Shown here piece after piece: positions 1 through 9,505 of a DNA stretch of 12,458 nt. The position numbers were made by a program, and so were the translations under genes. Source of the stretch: Monoraphidium neglectum (lineage: Eukaryota > Chlorophyta > Chlorophyceae > Sphaeropleales > Selenastraceae). The stretch is taken from the NCBI RefSeq assembly GCF_000611645.1, contig NW_014011942.1:1-12458 (forward strand). Direction: 5' to 3'. The notes beneath the pieces are model-generated. The model searched no databases. It was given only the letters and a program-made list of their open reading frames with translations, and was not told the DNA's origin. Position 1 is the first letter of the stretch. Each line of letters starts with the position of its first letter.

Positions 1-202
1 AGTCAGGAGGGGCGCCTGGTTGGGGTTTTAATTGAGGATTGGACGTGCTTGGCGTGATAACGGCGTACGCGGCCACTCTAGTTTTGCAGCCGATCGCAGC
101 TGGCTAGAGCCACACGCAGGCGCCGGTCTGACGGTGCAAGTGTTATCAAACAGCTGCCGAGCAAATAGCGAAAGGGGATGCCCGCCAGTTGCCTTCATCA
201 AC

Positions 203-676
203 GCTCGCCTGCGCAAAGCGGGCGTCCGCCGCCGCCCACTCCTTGTAAAGAGCCGCCAAGTCAACCCCCAGGTTGAAGTAATCGGCCAGCGCCGCCTCAT
301 CAGCGCCGGCATCGTCAGGCAGGCCCGCGCCGCGCGCGACGACGCGCCATGCCACGTCGTCCGCCTCCTGGCGCAACGAGACCACGCGCCGCCCGATCAC
401 GCCGGTGAACTCCCCTGAGGCGGTGCGGCGCCAGCGGAATGACTGACCCGTGGGTAGAGTGAAGTCGAGAGTCAGCTCGCGGCGCGGCGTGCCGAGGCGC
501 CGCCAGGCGACGGCGCCGCAGTGCGCGACGGCGGGGGCGGCGTCCGCTGCTGCAGCGGTCTGCTGGGGGTGCGGCGTCGGGCCGGCTGCTGCGGTGGCGA
601 TGCGCATGGCAGAGAATTTACTCGCTCTTGATTTGTAGCGCGGAAAGAGGGCGGGTCGAACGGCGGGCAGCATCAA
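203..676 (-). CDS. OGG1: 8-oxoguanine DNA glycosylase OGG1, first exon (partial)
   Basis: OGG1 excises 8-oxoguanine opposite cytosine and nicks the strand, starting base excision repair in nucleus and organelles. The minus-strand exon encodes the N-terminal OGG_N domain: W58-R-R-L, L-T-L-D-F-T-L, the family hallmark GQSFRW at residues 77-82 (counting from the ATG at 676), GVIGRRVVSLRQ at 92-103, and YFNLGVDLAALYKEW at 133-147, which matches the YFxLxxxLxxLY segment of OGG1 proteins. The catalytic HhH-GPD domain with its Lys and Asp is absent and must lie beyond the left edge. The exon probably ends at a GTTGAT donor (last base 203, phase 0); a GC-type donor ten bases on (last base 193) is possible. 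Two in-frame ATGs, at 676 and 607, are candidate starts; the upstream one adds 23 residues resembling a mitochondrial presequence. Domain assignment is firm; start and donor are not. Confidence 0.88.
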
Positions 677-1762
677 TGGCGGGAGATCATTTGATCAACG
701 CGCAAGCAACCTTGTAGGATATCGCAATGCCAGAAGGAGATGTCTCACGACGGAGTTTTGTCGTGAAATACGCGCCAGAGTACGACACCGTTTGTGTGTC
801 ACATTTGTTCAGCTCGGAGGTGCCAGGCAACTGGACTGTTGTCTGCGCACATCTCTGCAGCGTTCGCACTGCTCGTGACCATGGTTGGGAGGGTGTGCAT
901 GTTTCACGCGGTCTACAAGGCCTGGCGAGCTGTATCGCATTTTGATTTGTGCTACAAGTCCCGGTACAACAGGTCCGGGCAAGTAGACCGTGCCGGTGTC
1001 GCGTTGCACACTCTGCGAGCTTGAGCTGCTTGCAGCGCTGCTGCACGTGCGGCTGCCCGCTCGCCGTTGACAGCTACGAGCAGTGTCGAATTCAAAGAAT
1101 GTGACGTAAATTTTGAGTTGCGGGTTGCACCCATATGCTTACATGCTCTGCTGCTTGCCGTGTACCGTGTTTGCTCCAGCGGTTGAAAAATTGATTGAGC
1201 GTTTGTTAGGCCGCCACTCCTGGATGCCTTCAGTTATGTAGCAACCCGGGTGGTCATGGGAGTGCGGGCAGGCAGGATTTCCTATGGAAAACTCGAAGTT
1301 TTTGCCGTCCCCATGGAGCATGGTGCCGCATATGATGAAGTCTGTTGCATAGTTATAGTGAACAAGGGGAATTATGTACATTTTGACTGCGAATACTGCA
1401 ATCTACACCTACCCCTGCCGTGCGCTTTGTCACCTCACTGCCATGCTCCTGAGGTGTGCCACAACGTTGATGATGCGAGTGTTCTAATGCTGGGTCACTT
1501 ACCACTTGAAACAGATCAGTGAATGAAATCTGCCCTCGCCACTGCTTTTTCCGCCCTGCACTTGGTCAACTTGACCCTTGAAGGGTGTTCACCTTGGTGA
1601 ATGCTCATTTCAAGATGTGGAATTTGCGCTATTTGTGATGTTTTTCAATTATCTTGCGTACGTTTCAAGGTGTGGACAAGGATAAGTTCATATACACGAT
1701 TCATGAGCTGTGTACACACAGTTTGCAGGAGAACTGTTTGACAATTTGCCTGGACAAGACGG
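677..1762. other. Stretch without a recognised gene
   Basis: No exon here matches a family I know. A plus-strand reading frame from 727 begins 51 bases from the OGG1 upstream ATG and could be a divergent first exon ending at a GTGCCA donor near 820, but nothing supports it further. A 90-codon plus-strand frame at 1250-1522 overlaps an open minus-strand frame at 1139-1381; neither is recognisable. A 7-bp perfect hairpin lies at 745-766 (arms TCACGAC and GTCGTGA, 8-base loop). The stretch contains the OGG1 upstream region and the space beyond the 3' end of the secreted-protein gene. Confidence 0.5.
1564..1601. repeat. Cluster of three abutting short palindromes
   Basis: Three perfect inverted repeats lie within 38 bases: 1564-1576 (GGTCAA, C, TTGACC), 1575-1585 (CCCTT, G, AAGGG) and 1588-1601 (TTCACC, TT, GGTGAA). 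The first two overlap by two bases. They could be sites for dimeric DNA-binding proteins, a hairpin-forming RNA region or the remnant of a small inverted-repeat element. The palindromes are read directly; any role is inference. A related near-repeat, TTTCAAG[A/G]TGTGGA, occurs at about 1610 and 1667. Confidence 0.6.
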
Positions 1763-1767
1763 TTACA
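1763..1767 (-). terminator. Poly(A) signal TGTAA for the small secreted protein gene
   Basis: The minus strand reads TGTAA here, 233 bases past the stop codon at 2000-2002. TGTAA is the standard chlorophyte polyadenylation signal. It would give a 3' UTR of about 250 bases. Assignment rests on motif and position only. Confidence 0.5.
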
Positions 1768-1999
1768 ACATAGGCGTGCCAAGTTGGGTTGCACATACCA
1801 TACTTTTCAAATGCCCAGGAGAAAGGCTGAACAGCGCATGCGAGATTGCAAAGCCGGGGCTTGCTGGCAGGGCAATGCAGCTGGTGATGATCAAACCTGC
1901 ACAAGTTTTTAAGACATACAACAGTATTATGTGGCCAGTAACCTAGGTAAAATCCAAATCACATGGCCACTGTCACACCATTGACGTGGTAAGCTGCAT

Positions 2000-3245
2000 T
2001 TACCAGTTCTTGAGGGTGGCGCAGGGACCGTTCTTCTTGAGGCCCTGGGATGCATAGGTCAAGAGGGTGTAAGCGGGCGCGGGTTAGGTTGGTATTCGCA
2101 GGTAAGGCAAGATAAGAAATATTGGGAGAGCCAACTGGACTGGTAGGACGTGGGGAACCATCTTCTCGTGCAAGCTTGGCTCTCCTCAATCAAACCACAC
2201 AACCCCTGAAATAACCACTCACCTCGGGGGTGGCGGAGACGAGGCCGTTGTCCTTGTAGATCTTGACAAGGGCAGGGTCCTTCTTCTCCATGGACTGTAA
2301 CAAATCAACAGCGGAAGGTGATAGTGGCAGAGATCAGTACCTCATTCGTGTGTTGATAATGGTACCTCTATCAGAAGCAAGCAGGTCGATTGACAGTACT
2401 TCCCGAGCAACACAACCCGCACACCCCTTACCTGGTAAGCGTCGTACTCCTTCTGGGTGGCGAATGAGTAGCGGATGATGGCCTTGCAGCCGGCCTTGTT
2501 GCAGGCCTTGGCATCGATCTGGCCGGGCAGAGGGCACAAAAGATGAATTCGGGGTGTGGAGGTTGTTGTGCAAATGGTTCCTGCAGTGGCACAGTGGGGG
2601 CGCCATGGCCCGAGGCCATCTAATTACCAGATTGTGTGATTGACAAAACCTGCTCACCATGTACTTGACCTTGGACAGGTCCAGGAGCTGCTTCTTAACG
2701 GCCAGGGCCTTGGCGCAGTCGATCGCTGGAAAGACAGGCATGCGAATGAAGTTGAGGTCAGTCACATGCGTGTGCCTGGTTGAGCGGCAGGCAGGTTGGC
2801 CTGCGTATACTCGAGTCCAGCCAAGCGGCAGCAAGGCAGATCAACTGCTCGACATCTGCACTCCATTTTCATCCCCCAAATTGACTCACAGTAGCACGAG
2901 ATGTGGCAGATGCGGCCCTCCGCGGCGGGGGCAGGGGACTGGGCTGTGAGGGTCACAGGGAGTAAGAGGGGGGGACGGGAGCGTCCTCAGTCAACCAGCA
3001 GCACGCATGTCGGCAATTGGGGGCCGGGTTGATCATGGTTGCAGGAAGAAACACGGTGTCACCCAGGCAAAGATGCTCTGCCACCCCAAGGTGCCAGCGG
3101 TGTTGCTGACGGCTGGCCCCTGAACAGTAGGGTCCACGGCTCATATGGTCTCAGGCTCGACCAAGGCACTAAGGATCGCTGAGAACGCACCAGCCACGAA
3201 GGCGAACATGGCCACGAAGGCGCAGATGACGATGGCGGTCCTCAT
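2000..3245 (-). CDS. Small secreted lysine-rich six-cysteine protein, unknown family, six exons
   Basis: Exons: 3191-3245, 2890-2943, 2658-2725, 2432-2518, 2223-2294 and 2000-2044. All five introns (137-247 bases) have GT-AG ends, mostly GTGAGT or GTAAGG donors, and every phase matches, giving an uninterrupted 126-residue product (381 bases with stop). Residues 1-19 form a signal peptide (basic start, hydrophobic core, probable cleavage after VAA), followed by QSPAPAAEG. The mature chain has six Cys (31, 35, 40, 65, 70, 120), spaced C-x3-C-x4-C-x24-C-x4-C-x49-C, compatible with three disulfides. It contains 16 Lys, all encoded by AAG; such bias suggests high expression. No transmembrane segment follows the signal. 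I recognise no domain. A wall, matrix or antimicrobial role would be a guess. Two AGTGACAC repeats sit just upstream of the start. Confidence 0.85.
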
Positions 3246-3252
3246 CTTGAAA

Positions 3253-3276
3253 AGTGACACTGATCTGGAGTGACAC
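3253..3276 (-). promoter_or_regulatory. Direct repeat just upstream of the small secreted protein start
   Basis: The octamer AGTGACAC (plus strand) occurs at 3253-3260 and 3269-3276, 7-30 bases upstream of the ATG at 3245. In the mRNA sense this is GTGTCACT twice with 16-base spacing, probably in the 5' UTR. The bases immediately before the ATG read TTTTCAAG, which could also be an acceptor of a 5' UTR intron. Function unknown. Confidence 0.3.
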
Positions 3277-4581
3277 AGAGTTGAGATGGCAACGTCGGGT
3301 GGAGAACATCGACTTTGGGCGTGTTTAACAATTTATTGCGCCACTGGTAACTTGCACGGATGCTCTCGTAAGGATTCGCGCCGGCTGGATGCTTTCGGTC
3401 GGACGTTCGCGTGGGTGGCATCCTGAAGCGGCTGGATTCGAATGGTCCAATGTGACGGCCGTAAACGCGTGGGCACTTATCACATTGCATATTGTGCCGA
3501 TTGTGGCACAAGATTCCCCCGGCCCACATGACAGATACATTGCTGGCCCCATCACAATGCTGGGCATCCGATGACTGTGTATTCAAGCCCCTGACTGCCT
3601 GCCAGCTTGCGCCCTGCCCAAACAGCTGCACTTGAAAGTCGCTGACCAGTTACGTTTTGGCGTATGTTGCCGGCGAGAATTGGACGGGAGTAGGTTGCCA
3701 TGCCTCTATTTTCAACCACCCAGCCAGCAGCCAGGTTGCGAGGTGGAGTGTGAGGCACTCATGTTGCACAGCCACTTGAGCAGCACGCCTGCACCGAATG
3801 CGCATCGCTGCACTTAAGCCCCCACCCATCACTCCGCATCAACACGCTACAAGGTGGATTTGTGCGCAGCCACGCAGAAGATGTAGCACCATCGCCTGAG
3901 TTTGGACAAGGCTGGCTGATGCATGGCTGGCCGCCGCCAGTTTCCTGCAAGCTTTACATACATCCTGGCAGTGTGCCTGAATACGCACACATGGCAGGCA
4001 GGCATGCGCCAACATGAACGGGAGAGAACTCACATGTGAAACCCCTCTTCCGTGCTTGGTCAAGACGAGTCTGGCAGTTGCGCCTGCATCTATCTCCAGC
4101 GCACCTGCCTCCTTCAGGCACTGCAAGCTGGAGTGGCCTGGACGCGTGGTCTAATGCACAGTCCACAGCTTGAGAGCGTTTGCAAGTTGTTGTATGACCT
4201 CGGTTGTGGCGCATGCAACAAACCTCGAGTGCAACAACCTCGGGCGCATGACCACATATCAAACACGCTCACAAACAGAGGTATACGGTACGCTGCATCA
4301 CTTGGCAGAGTGCAGGGACCGCAGTTCAGGTAAATCTCGCCGGCCCTCCCTGCTTTGAAACACAAAGTCATCATACATGTTGCGGTTACCATTGTTGCAT
4401 AGGGCGGCCTGCACGCCTCTATCATTTCATATCAAGCTTGCAGAAAACTGGCGACAAAGCTCAAAACCTCTCAGCGCCCGTTTTTTCATGCCTTGAACGC
4501 TGCCATATTACGAGAGTGCATCCTACGAACTTAACGATCTAATTGTGCCGAGGCGTACTGTTGCGAACAGCTGGTGAAGCC
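3277..4581. other. Intergenic stretch between divergent genes, no gene recognised
   Basis: About 1.3 kb separates the start of the minus-strand secreted-protein gene from the start of the plus-strand syntaxin gene, so it should contain both promoters and 5' UTRs. No reading frame of either strand resembles a known family, and no exon chain with matched phases was found. Around 4180-4255 the sequence repeats short words (CAACAAACCTCG and CAACAACCTCGG, GGCGCATG twice). No TATA element stands out. Confidence 0.5.
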
Positions 4582-6816
4582 ATGTCCTCAGCAATCGGTA
4601 CAACCAGGAACCTGACACAACAATTCATCAGATATAGAAACGATGCAAAACGCGCCAGGCTGACGGTCCTTGTGGACGACCGGTGCGCACGCTGCGGCGT
4701 CTGCTGCACCGGGCTTGTGCTGCTGGAGCAGCTGCCGCTGCCGACGCAAGGTCCCAATCCTTGGAGTCTTTCGAGGCACCCAGCGCGATGGAGCAAGCTC
4801 TCTCCTTCGGGAACCCATTGAAAGCGCACAAATTCCTCCCAACCTCCTCGCAACACCGGCTAGCCCTGGCACCGAAACGCTGGGAGACAAGGCGACGGCC
4901 AAGCTGCTTGGGGCGGCGCTGGGCGGCGACAATGGCGACATAGAGCTCGGCGGCGCGGGCATTTCCACAGGATACGCGCCGCGTTGGGTGCAGGTGCGCC
5001 AGCACAAACGTTTCCTCTGAATGGCAGCGGCTGCGGCGCACTGGCGAGGCTGGTCCCTGCCAGGGCCCTGTTTCTGAGAGGTTGTGGCTGACGGCCGGCA
5101 CAGGCGACTTGAAATTGGCGTTGGCCAAGGAGCCAGACGCTGCGCTCTTGATATCGCGGCTGCGCACGGACACAGCCCTTTGCCAAGCTTTGCATCATTA
5201 CCTTTCAATGGCGGAATATGGCGCTTTGCACTTTTCAGGTGTCTGAGAAGATCAAGGGGGATATGGCTGTGCTGAAGGAGCGAATTGCCAAGCTGCGGGA
5301 GTGAGCGGCGGGCCACACTTGTCTCATGATGGCGCAGACGTGTCGTCTGGATTTCATGGGCGCACACGTCTTTCGGGCGCAGATCAGGGACATTACCGTT
5401 TGCGTGCCAAGCGGCCCCGCGGGACCCCTGCCCAACACGACAGTATGCCTGACTGACGGTCAGCCCCTCTTCCCGCCCATCCCGACCTGCGACACCTCTC
5501 AGATACCATGCCAAGGCGCTCCTGGTCAGCTTTGACTCGAGCGCCAGCGGCGCCAGCGGCCACGTCGACGCGCTGACCCAGGAGGTGCAGCTGTCCTTCA
5601 AGCGGCTGGACGGGGAGATACGCGCAATGCAGCAGCAGGCGGGCGGCCGCGAGGACGACGCGGGTGTGCGGCTGCAGGTGCAGCGGCAGCTGGCGCAGGC
5701 GCTGTTCAAGCTCAGCGTGGAGTTCAGGTGGGGGCTGTTTTTTGGGGGGTTGAGGGCAGGCGGCGCAGATGTTGTGGCTGCACATGGTTGAATGCACGAT
5801 TGCAAGATCACAATGAGCGGAGGGACACCAACGCGCACCGCACCATGCAAGCAGGAACGACGCGCGTGCTGCCCTGACGACACCAGAGGGGCTTCCTCTC
5901 CACTGCCCGCGCGACCGCGCCCGGCCCCCGCCCTTGCCGCGCGGCGCAGGAAGCAGGAGACGCGGTTTCTGAACAAGATTGAGGCGCAGAAGGGGTACGA
6001 GCAGGGCAGCAGCATTGGCCTCATTGTGGAGGAAGGCCCCGCCGGCGCGGCCGCGGAGGCAGACCCTGGGTTCACGCAGGCACAGCTGGTCAAGGTGTCG
6101 CAGGCGGAGGCGCTGATCGAGGAGAGGGACACGGAGATCAGAAAGGTGGGGCGGGGCGTGGTTGTTGTTGTTGTGGCGGTGGTGGCGGCGGCGGCGGGTG
6201 GGAGCTCGCCGGTCTATGTGCCTGCATGTGCGGGCATGTATGGAGGCACCACATGCGTTGCGTGCATTCAAATGGCGGCGTGGCGTCAGCGTCCAAAGCC
6301 GAGATGGCCGCCAACTCCTGACCCCGTGCCTTCCCTGCAAACGCTGCTGCCTCCCCAGGTGGTCGAAACCATCGTGGAGCTGGCGCAGATCATGCGCGAT
6401 CTGAGTACGCTGGTGGTGGAGCAGGGCACCATGCTGGACCGTATAGACCACAACATTGTGGAGACAGCCATGAAGGTGGGCGCCGCCCTGCCCCAATGGG
6501 GGCTTGGGAGCGTGGGCAGCCTCACGCTGGCCGCCGGATGGGGCTGGCTCGCACCAGTGCTTGCTGATGTTGCACGTGCCGCGAAAGCACGATTTGCTGA
6601 TCCGCTCAAGCGATGGCGCGGCCGCCCGTGCCCCCACCACACACGCCACCATTGTCCATGCTGGCGACGCCAACCCCCAAATAGGTGGAGGAGGGGGTCA
6701 AGGAGCTGGTCAAGGCGGAAAAGACCCAAAAGTCCGGCCGCGCCATGATGTGCATCGTCATGCTGTGCGTGCTGATCGCCATATTCCTGATCATCACCAT
6801 TGTGCGGCATGCATGA
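4582..6816 (+). CDS. Qa-SNARE of the Tlg2 / syntaxin-16 / SYP4 type
   Basis: This t-SNARE acts at the trans-Golgi network and endosomes in membrane fusion. Exons: 4582-4665 (end uncertain), about 4751-4993, 5239-5300, 5503-5727, 5950-6145, 6359-6475 and 6685-6816; from 4993 on, all phases match. The model gives about 352 residues, against about 325 in plant SYP4 and human syntaxin-16. The N-terminus contains TTRNLTQQFIRYRN, the short Vps45-binding peptide typical of this subfamily. APRWVQ precedes the Habc helices (about 110-220, including LTQEVQLSFKRLDGEIRAM). The SNARE motif spans about 248-318 with the zero-layer Gln at 292 in VVEQGTMLDRIDHN. A tail-anchor membrane helix covers 330-349, followed by RHA and stop. 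The exon 1 to exon 2 junction needs a frame change; an 85-base intron (4666-4750) with a weak GTCCTT donor is the best fit I found. Confidence 0.92.
6159..6200 (+). repeat. Low-complexity GTT/GGN run in a syntaxin intron
   Basis: Just after the donor at 6146, the intron contains four GTT units followed by a GGT/GGC run to about 6200. It is simple-sequence DNA that happens to keep one frame open across the intron; the exon clearly ends at AAG, base 6145, because the next exon continues the SNARE heptads in phase. Confidence 0.7.
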
Positions 6817-7047
6817 CGATTGCGGCGCTTTGGTGGTGTGCGTGACCGGAGTTGCTGAAAGGCTCGTTGTGTTTTGGGGGGCCTGGAGGCAGCCGCTGAC
6901 TTTAATGACATCCAGCAGGATGACCTCCAGTTGTTGTTGCCCTAGCAGCTGCATCCAGTTGTGATTAGTCTGCCCCGCATGGGCAGGGGCGTTGGTCGGG
7001 CTGGTGCATCTTGCTCAGGCGCGTTTGAGCGCACGGCCGCCCCGCGT

Positions 7048-7052
7048 TGTAA
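7048..7052 (+). terminator. Poly(A) signal TGTAA for the syntaxin gene
   Basis: TGTAA occurs 232 bases past the syntaxin stop codon (6814-6816), at the distance expected for a chlorophyte poly(A) signal. The implied 3' UTR is about 250 bases. Confidence 0.55.
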
Positions 7053-7583
7053 AGATCCAAGCCTACAACCAGGGTCAGGCGAGAAAATCAAACCGTATGG
7101 ACACAGGTCAGGGTGGCACTAGGCGAGGTATCATACGGTAAATGGGTTGCCAGACCGCCTGCTGCTCTGTACTTCATCCAGGGGAGTCAGTGGGCAACTG
7201 ATGTGACGAAGGCTGAAAAGCGTCGGCCAATTTCGGTGGTGTCCCGGTGTTTTGCAAATCGAGCTGGCTGATTGACCCTTCACGTGCTCTATAGATCGGC
7301 ACAGGCGTTCCGCAGATCGACATCTCGAGTGAGCCAAGAGTGTGCTCGCCTGTGTGCGGCAGCGGTGGTCGCTATGCTCGAGTGTTTCAAATCGGGACGT
7401 GCGCATTGCACGGTTGCCAGCTGCATGTGCGCCTTCACCCCGCTTCCCAGCGACGCACGCAGATTATGCCCGACGCTGTTGCATGTGGAACGCCTCTGCG
7501 GCACGCCCCACCTGCACTCACCGCGCAGCAGGGGCAGCCATCAGACGGCAGAGCACAGGGTCACGTGGGGTCACTGCGCGGCC
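7053..7583. other. Intergenic stretch with the promoter region of the secreted glycoprotein gene
   Basis: No gene is recognisable between the syntaxin poly(A) signal and the ATG at 7584. The frame of the downstream signal peptide is open back to about 7272, but the translated upstream part has no recognisable features and the ATG at 7584 has a strong GCCATGGCC context, so the stretch is probably promoter and 5' UTR. Confidence 0.5.
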
Positions 7584-9505
7584 ATGGCCATGCCGGCGCA
7601 GCCCGCGCCCCGGATGCTAGTGCAGCGCCTGCTGCCGCCGGTGCTGCTGCTGCTGCTGCTGCTGCTGCTCTGGCCATCTCCATCGCTCGCCCTGGTCAAG
7701 GGGGGCGGTTCCTGTGTTGTGAGTGAGTAGCACGGGAACAGGGCTGCGTCCCTAACGGTTGTGTGTGATCATCAGCTATCCCGCTGTCCTGCAGTGCCGC
7801 AGATGGGTGCATGCATGGGTTCACACCTGGGTTCACACGTGCCCGCTGCGTTCCGGTCAACAGCACCTGCCTCACCACGCTTCCCTGCACTGCCACCCGA
7901 ATGTGCAAGACCTCACAGTGACTACGGGCATGTTTGTGGGGCTCAGCAACACGACGTCGCTATCCCTGAGGCGGCAGTTCAATGATATCGCGGGCAAGGC
8001 CCGCGCGACCAAGATCTTCGTGCGCCCCAGGAGCCTCACCGACGCAAACAGGGGCGCGATCACCGGGCGGCTGCCGCTCATATTTCCGGCAGGTGCGCGT
8101 GAGCTTGCAGGAGCGCCCTGCGCCCGTGGCGCGGGCGGTTGGGACCGAGGCCTGGCAAGCGCATCATGCGATGGCAGTGCCGGGGCAGTGGGACGTTGCA
8201 GTGAAGGGCTGTTGCACAAGCAGCACCACGCGGTCCCCAGTGCCCGGCAGCCCATTGTAAAGTGCGCCGCAGCGGTCATCCGCAGCTCGTCAAGCCGCAT
8301 GGACACCTTCCCCAGCACAACGTTGCTCACCGAGTGCGTGTGCTCGATGGGCGCGCGCGGCGCGCGCAGGGACGCGTTGCGCCTTCAGCAACAGCCAAGT
8401 GGATGAGGGCGACGCCGGCCACGCGGTGCTCGTGGCTGCGCTCAAGGGGCTGAGGGTCGGCGGCGTCGGGGCGCAGCACTCGGCCTTCTCTGGTGGGTGC
8501 GTTGGGGGCTGCTCGCGCGACCTGGCTTGCCCTCGTATGTCGAGGCAGCCCTCAGCCGTGCAATCCAGGGATAACGCCTGCACGCCCGCCACCACCAGTT
8601 CCAGCTGCGCTCGCGCGTCATCACTTGGTCTTGCGCCTCATCACTCGGTCTTGCTTCTCCTTTCCGCGCTAATGCTCGTCACCCTCAGTTTCCATTGCAA
8701 ACTTCAGCGGCAGCTACAACACTACGGGGCAGTATGCCAGCAACGCGACGTTCAACATCAACAACACAACCCTGGACGTGAGTGGGTTGCCGCGGGCTGT
8801 GTGCGGGCTGCAAGCGCCCCCAAAGGGGGTGGGTGGTAGCAATGCCGGCACCACCACCCAGCCCGCGCCTGGCAAGTTTGTTTTTGGGTTGTGCAGTGGG
8901 AAGTAGCTGCCGCCTTGCGAGTAGCCATGTGTGCTCTTGCGCCCTTCTCCGCCGCTCCCTCGTCTGGCAGCAGCTGGCGGGCTCAGGCACGATATGCGTT
9001 CCATGCAAGCGTTGTGCCACATCGTCACCTCCCGTGCTTACGTGTCGAAAAACACTTAAGCCCGTCCGCTCCGCTGACCGTCACACTGTCTCCCCGCTCC
9101 ACCCTCGCATCCCTATCCATGCGTCAGCTGGCTATGAGCACGGACGTCGCACCGAACAGCAAGACGCCTGTGATTGTGCAGCCCAGCGCGACCATCCTGC
9201 GGGGCACGGCGACACTCCGAGCGAGCTACTCGCAGCGCGTGCGCGGCGTCAAAGTGGAGGGTCGCTTCCCAAACATCACGGCGGCGGCCCTGCCGGCTGT
9301 CCCAGTCAACGCGTCTTCGTGTTCCCTTTCCCTCAAGCGCGTATATGGCGCCGCCACGTTCACGCTTGTTTGCCAGGGGTTCAAACTGCGCCTGGCCGAC
9401 ATCAACAGCGGCGGCGCCGTCGCAGCTCTGACGCTGCGGCAAGGGGGCGTCAAGAACGCGTCGGTCAAGGCCACGGGGTTGCTGACGTCGGCGTACCTCT
9501 TTTGA
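7584..9505 (+). CDS. Secreted N-glycoprotein, unknown family, five exons
   Basis: Preferred exons: 7584-7722, 7919-8092, 8370-8492, 8689-8777 and 9128-9505, with GT-AG ends and matching phases, giving 300 residues. Residues 1-36 are a signal peptide with nine consecutive Leu and probable cleavage after SLA. The mature chain has four Cys (44, 108, 240, 257) and nine N-x-S/T sequons (N57, 150, 156, 164, 170, 171, 224, 236, 285), five of them in the 29-residue fourth exon. There is no later membrane helix or clear GPI signal; the C-terminus is SAYLF. Alternating polar and hydrophobic residues suggest beta structure. The likely location is the cell surface or wall. The first junction is ambiguous: donors at 7719 and 7723 are both GTGAGT, and 7719 paired with acceptors ending at 7794 or 7863 also keeps the frame. 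The first 36 residues and the last three exons are the firmest parts. I recognise no family. Confidence 0.72.
7644..7670 (+). repeat. (CTG)8 microsatellite encoding the signal-peptide core
   Basis: Eight CTG codons followed by CTC encode nine consecutive Leu in the hydrophobic core of the secreted glycoprotein's signal peptide. Slippage would change the length of the core in whole codons without breaking the frame. Confidence 0.9.
8618..8654 (+). repeat. Two-copy 20-base tandem repeat in an intron
   Basis: The word TCATCACT[T/C]GGTCTTGC occurs at 8618 and again at 8638, period 20, with one mismatch over 17 bases. It lies in the intron between the third and fourth exons of the secreted glycoprotein gene, some 35 bases before the acceptor at 8687-8688. 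It looks like a recent small duplication. Confidence 0.7.

Noticed and set aside
1139..1522. Overlapping open frames on both strands in the left intergenic stretch
   Set aside because: Neither has a recognisable family, matched splice sites or codon bias like the real exons nearby.
5299..5304. GAG followed by in-frame TGA in the syntaxin, considered as a selenocysteine codon because tRNA-Sec genes are nearby
   Set aside because: The bases form a GTGAGC donor at 5301; splicing to the acceptor ending at 5502 restores the syntaxin-16 pattern LREYHAKAL, so the TGA is intronic.
4588..6132. 514-codon open frame on the minus strand
   Set aside because: It runs antisense across the syntaxin exons and introns, has low-complexity composition and matches nothing; it is a shadow of G+C-rich coding sequence.
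5393..6673. 426-codon open frame on the minus strand
   Set aside because: It is also antisense to the syntaxin and passes through its introns; no recognisable domain.
7832..7918. Cys-rich reading VNSTCLTTLPCTATRMCK in another frame before the second glycoprotein exon
   Set aside because: It looks protein-like but ends in a TGA, and no plausible splice of normal length returns it to the downstream frame.
8093..8369. Continuous plus-strand frame through this segment of the secreted glycoprotein gene
   Set aside because: It is bounded by a GTGCGC donor and a CGCAG acceptor that join exons in phase, and the translated product of the segment is unlike the flanking exons.
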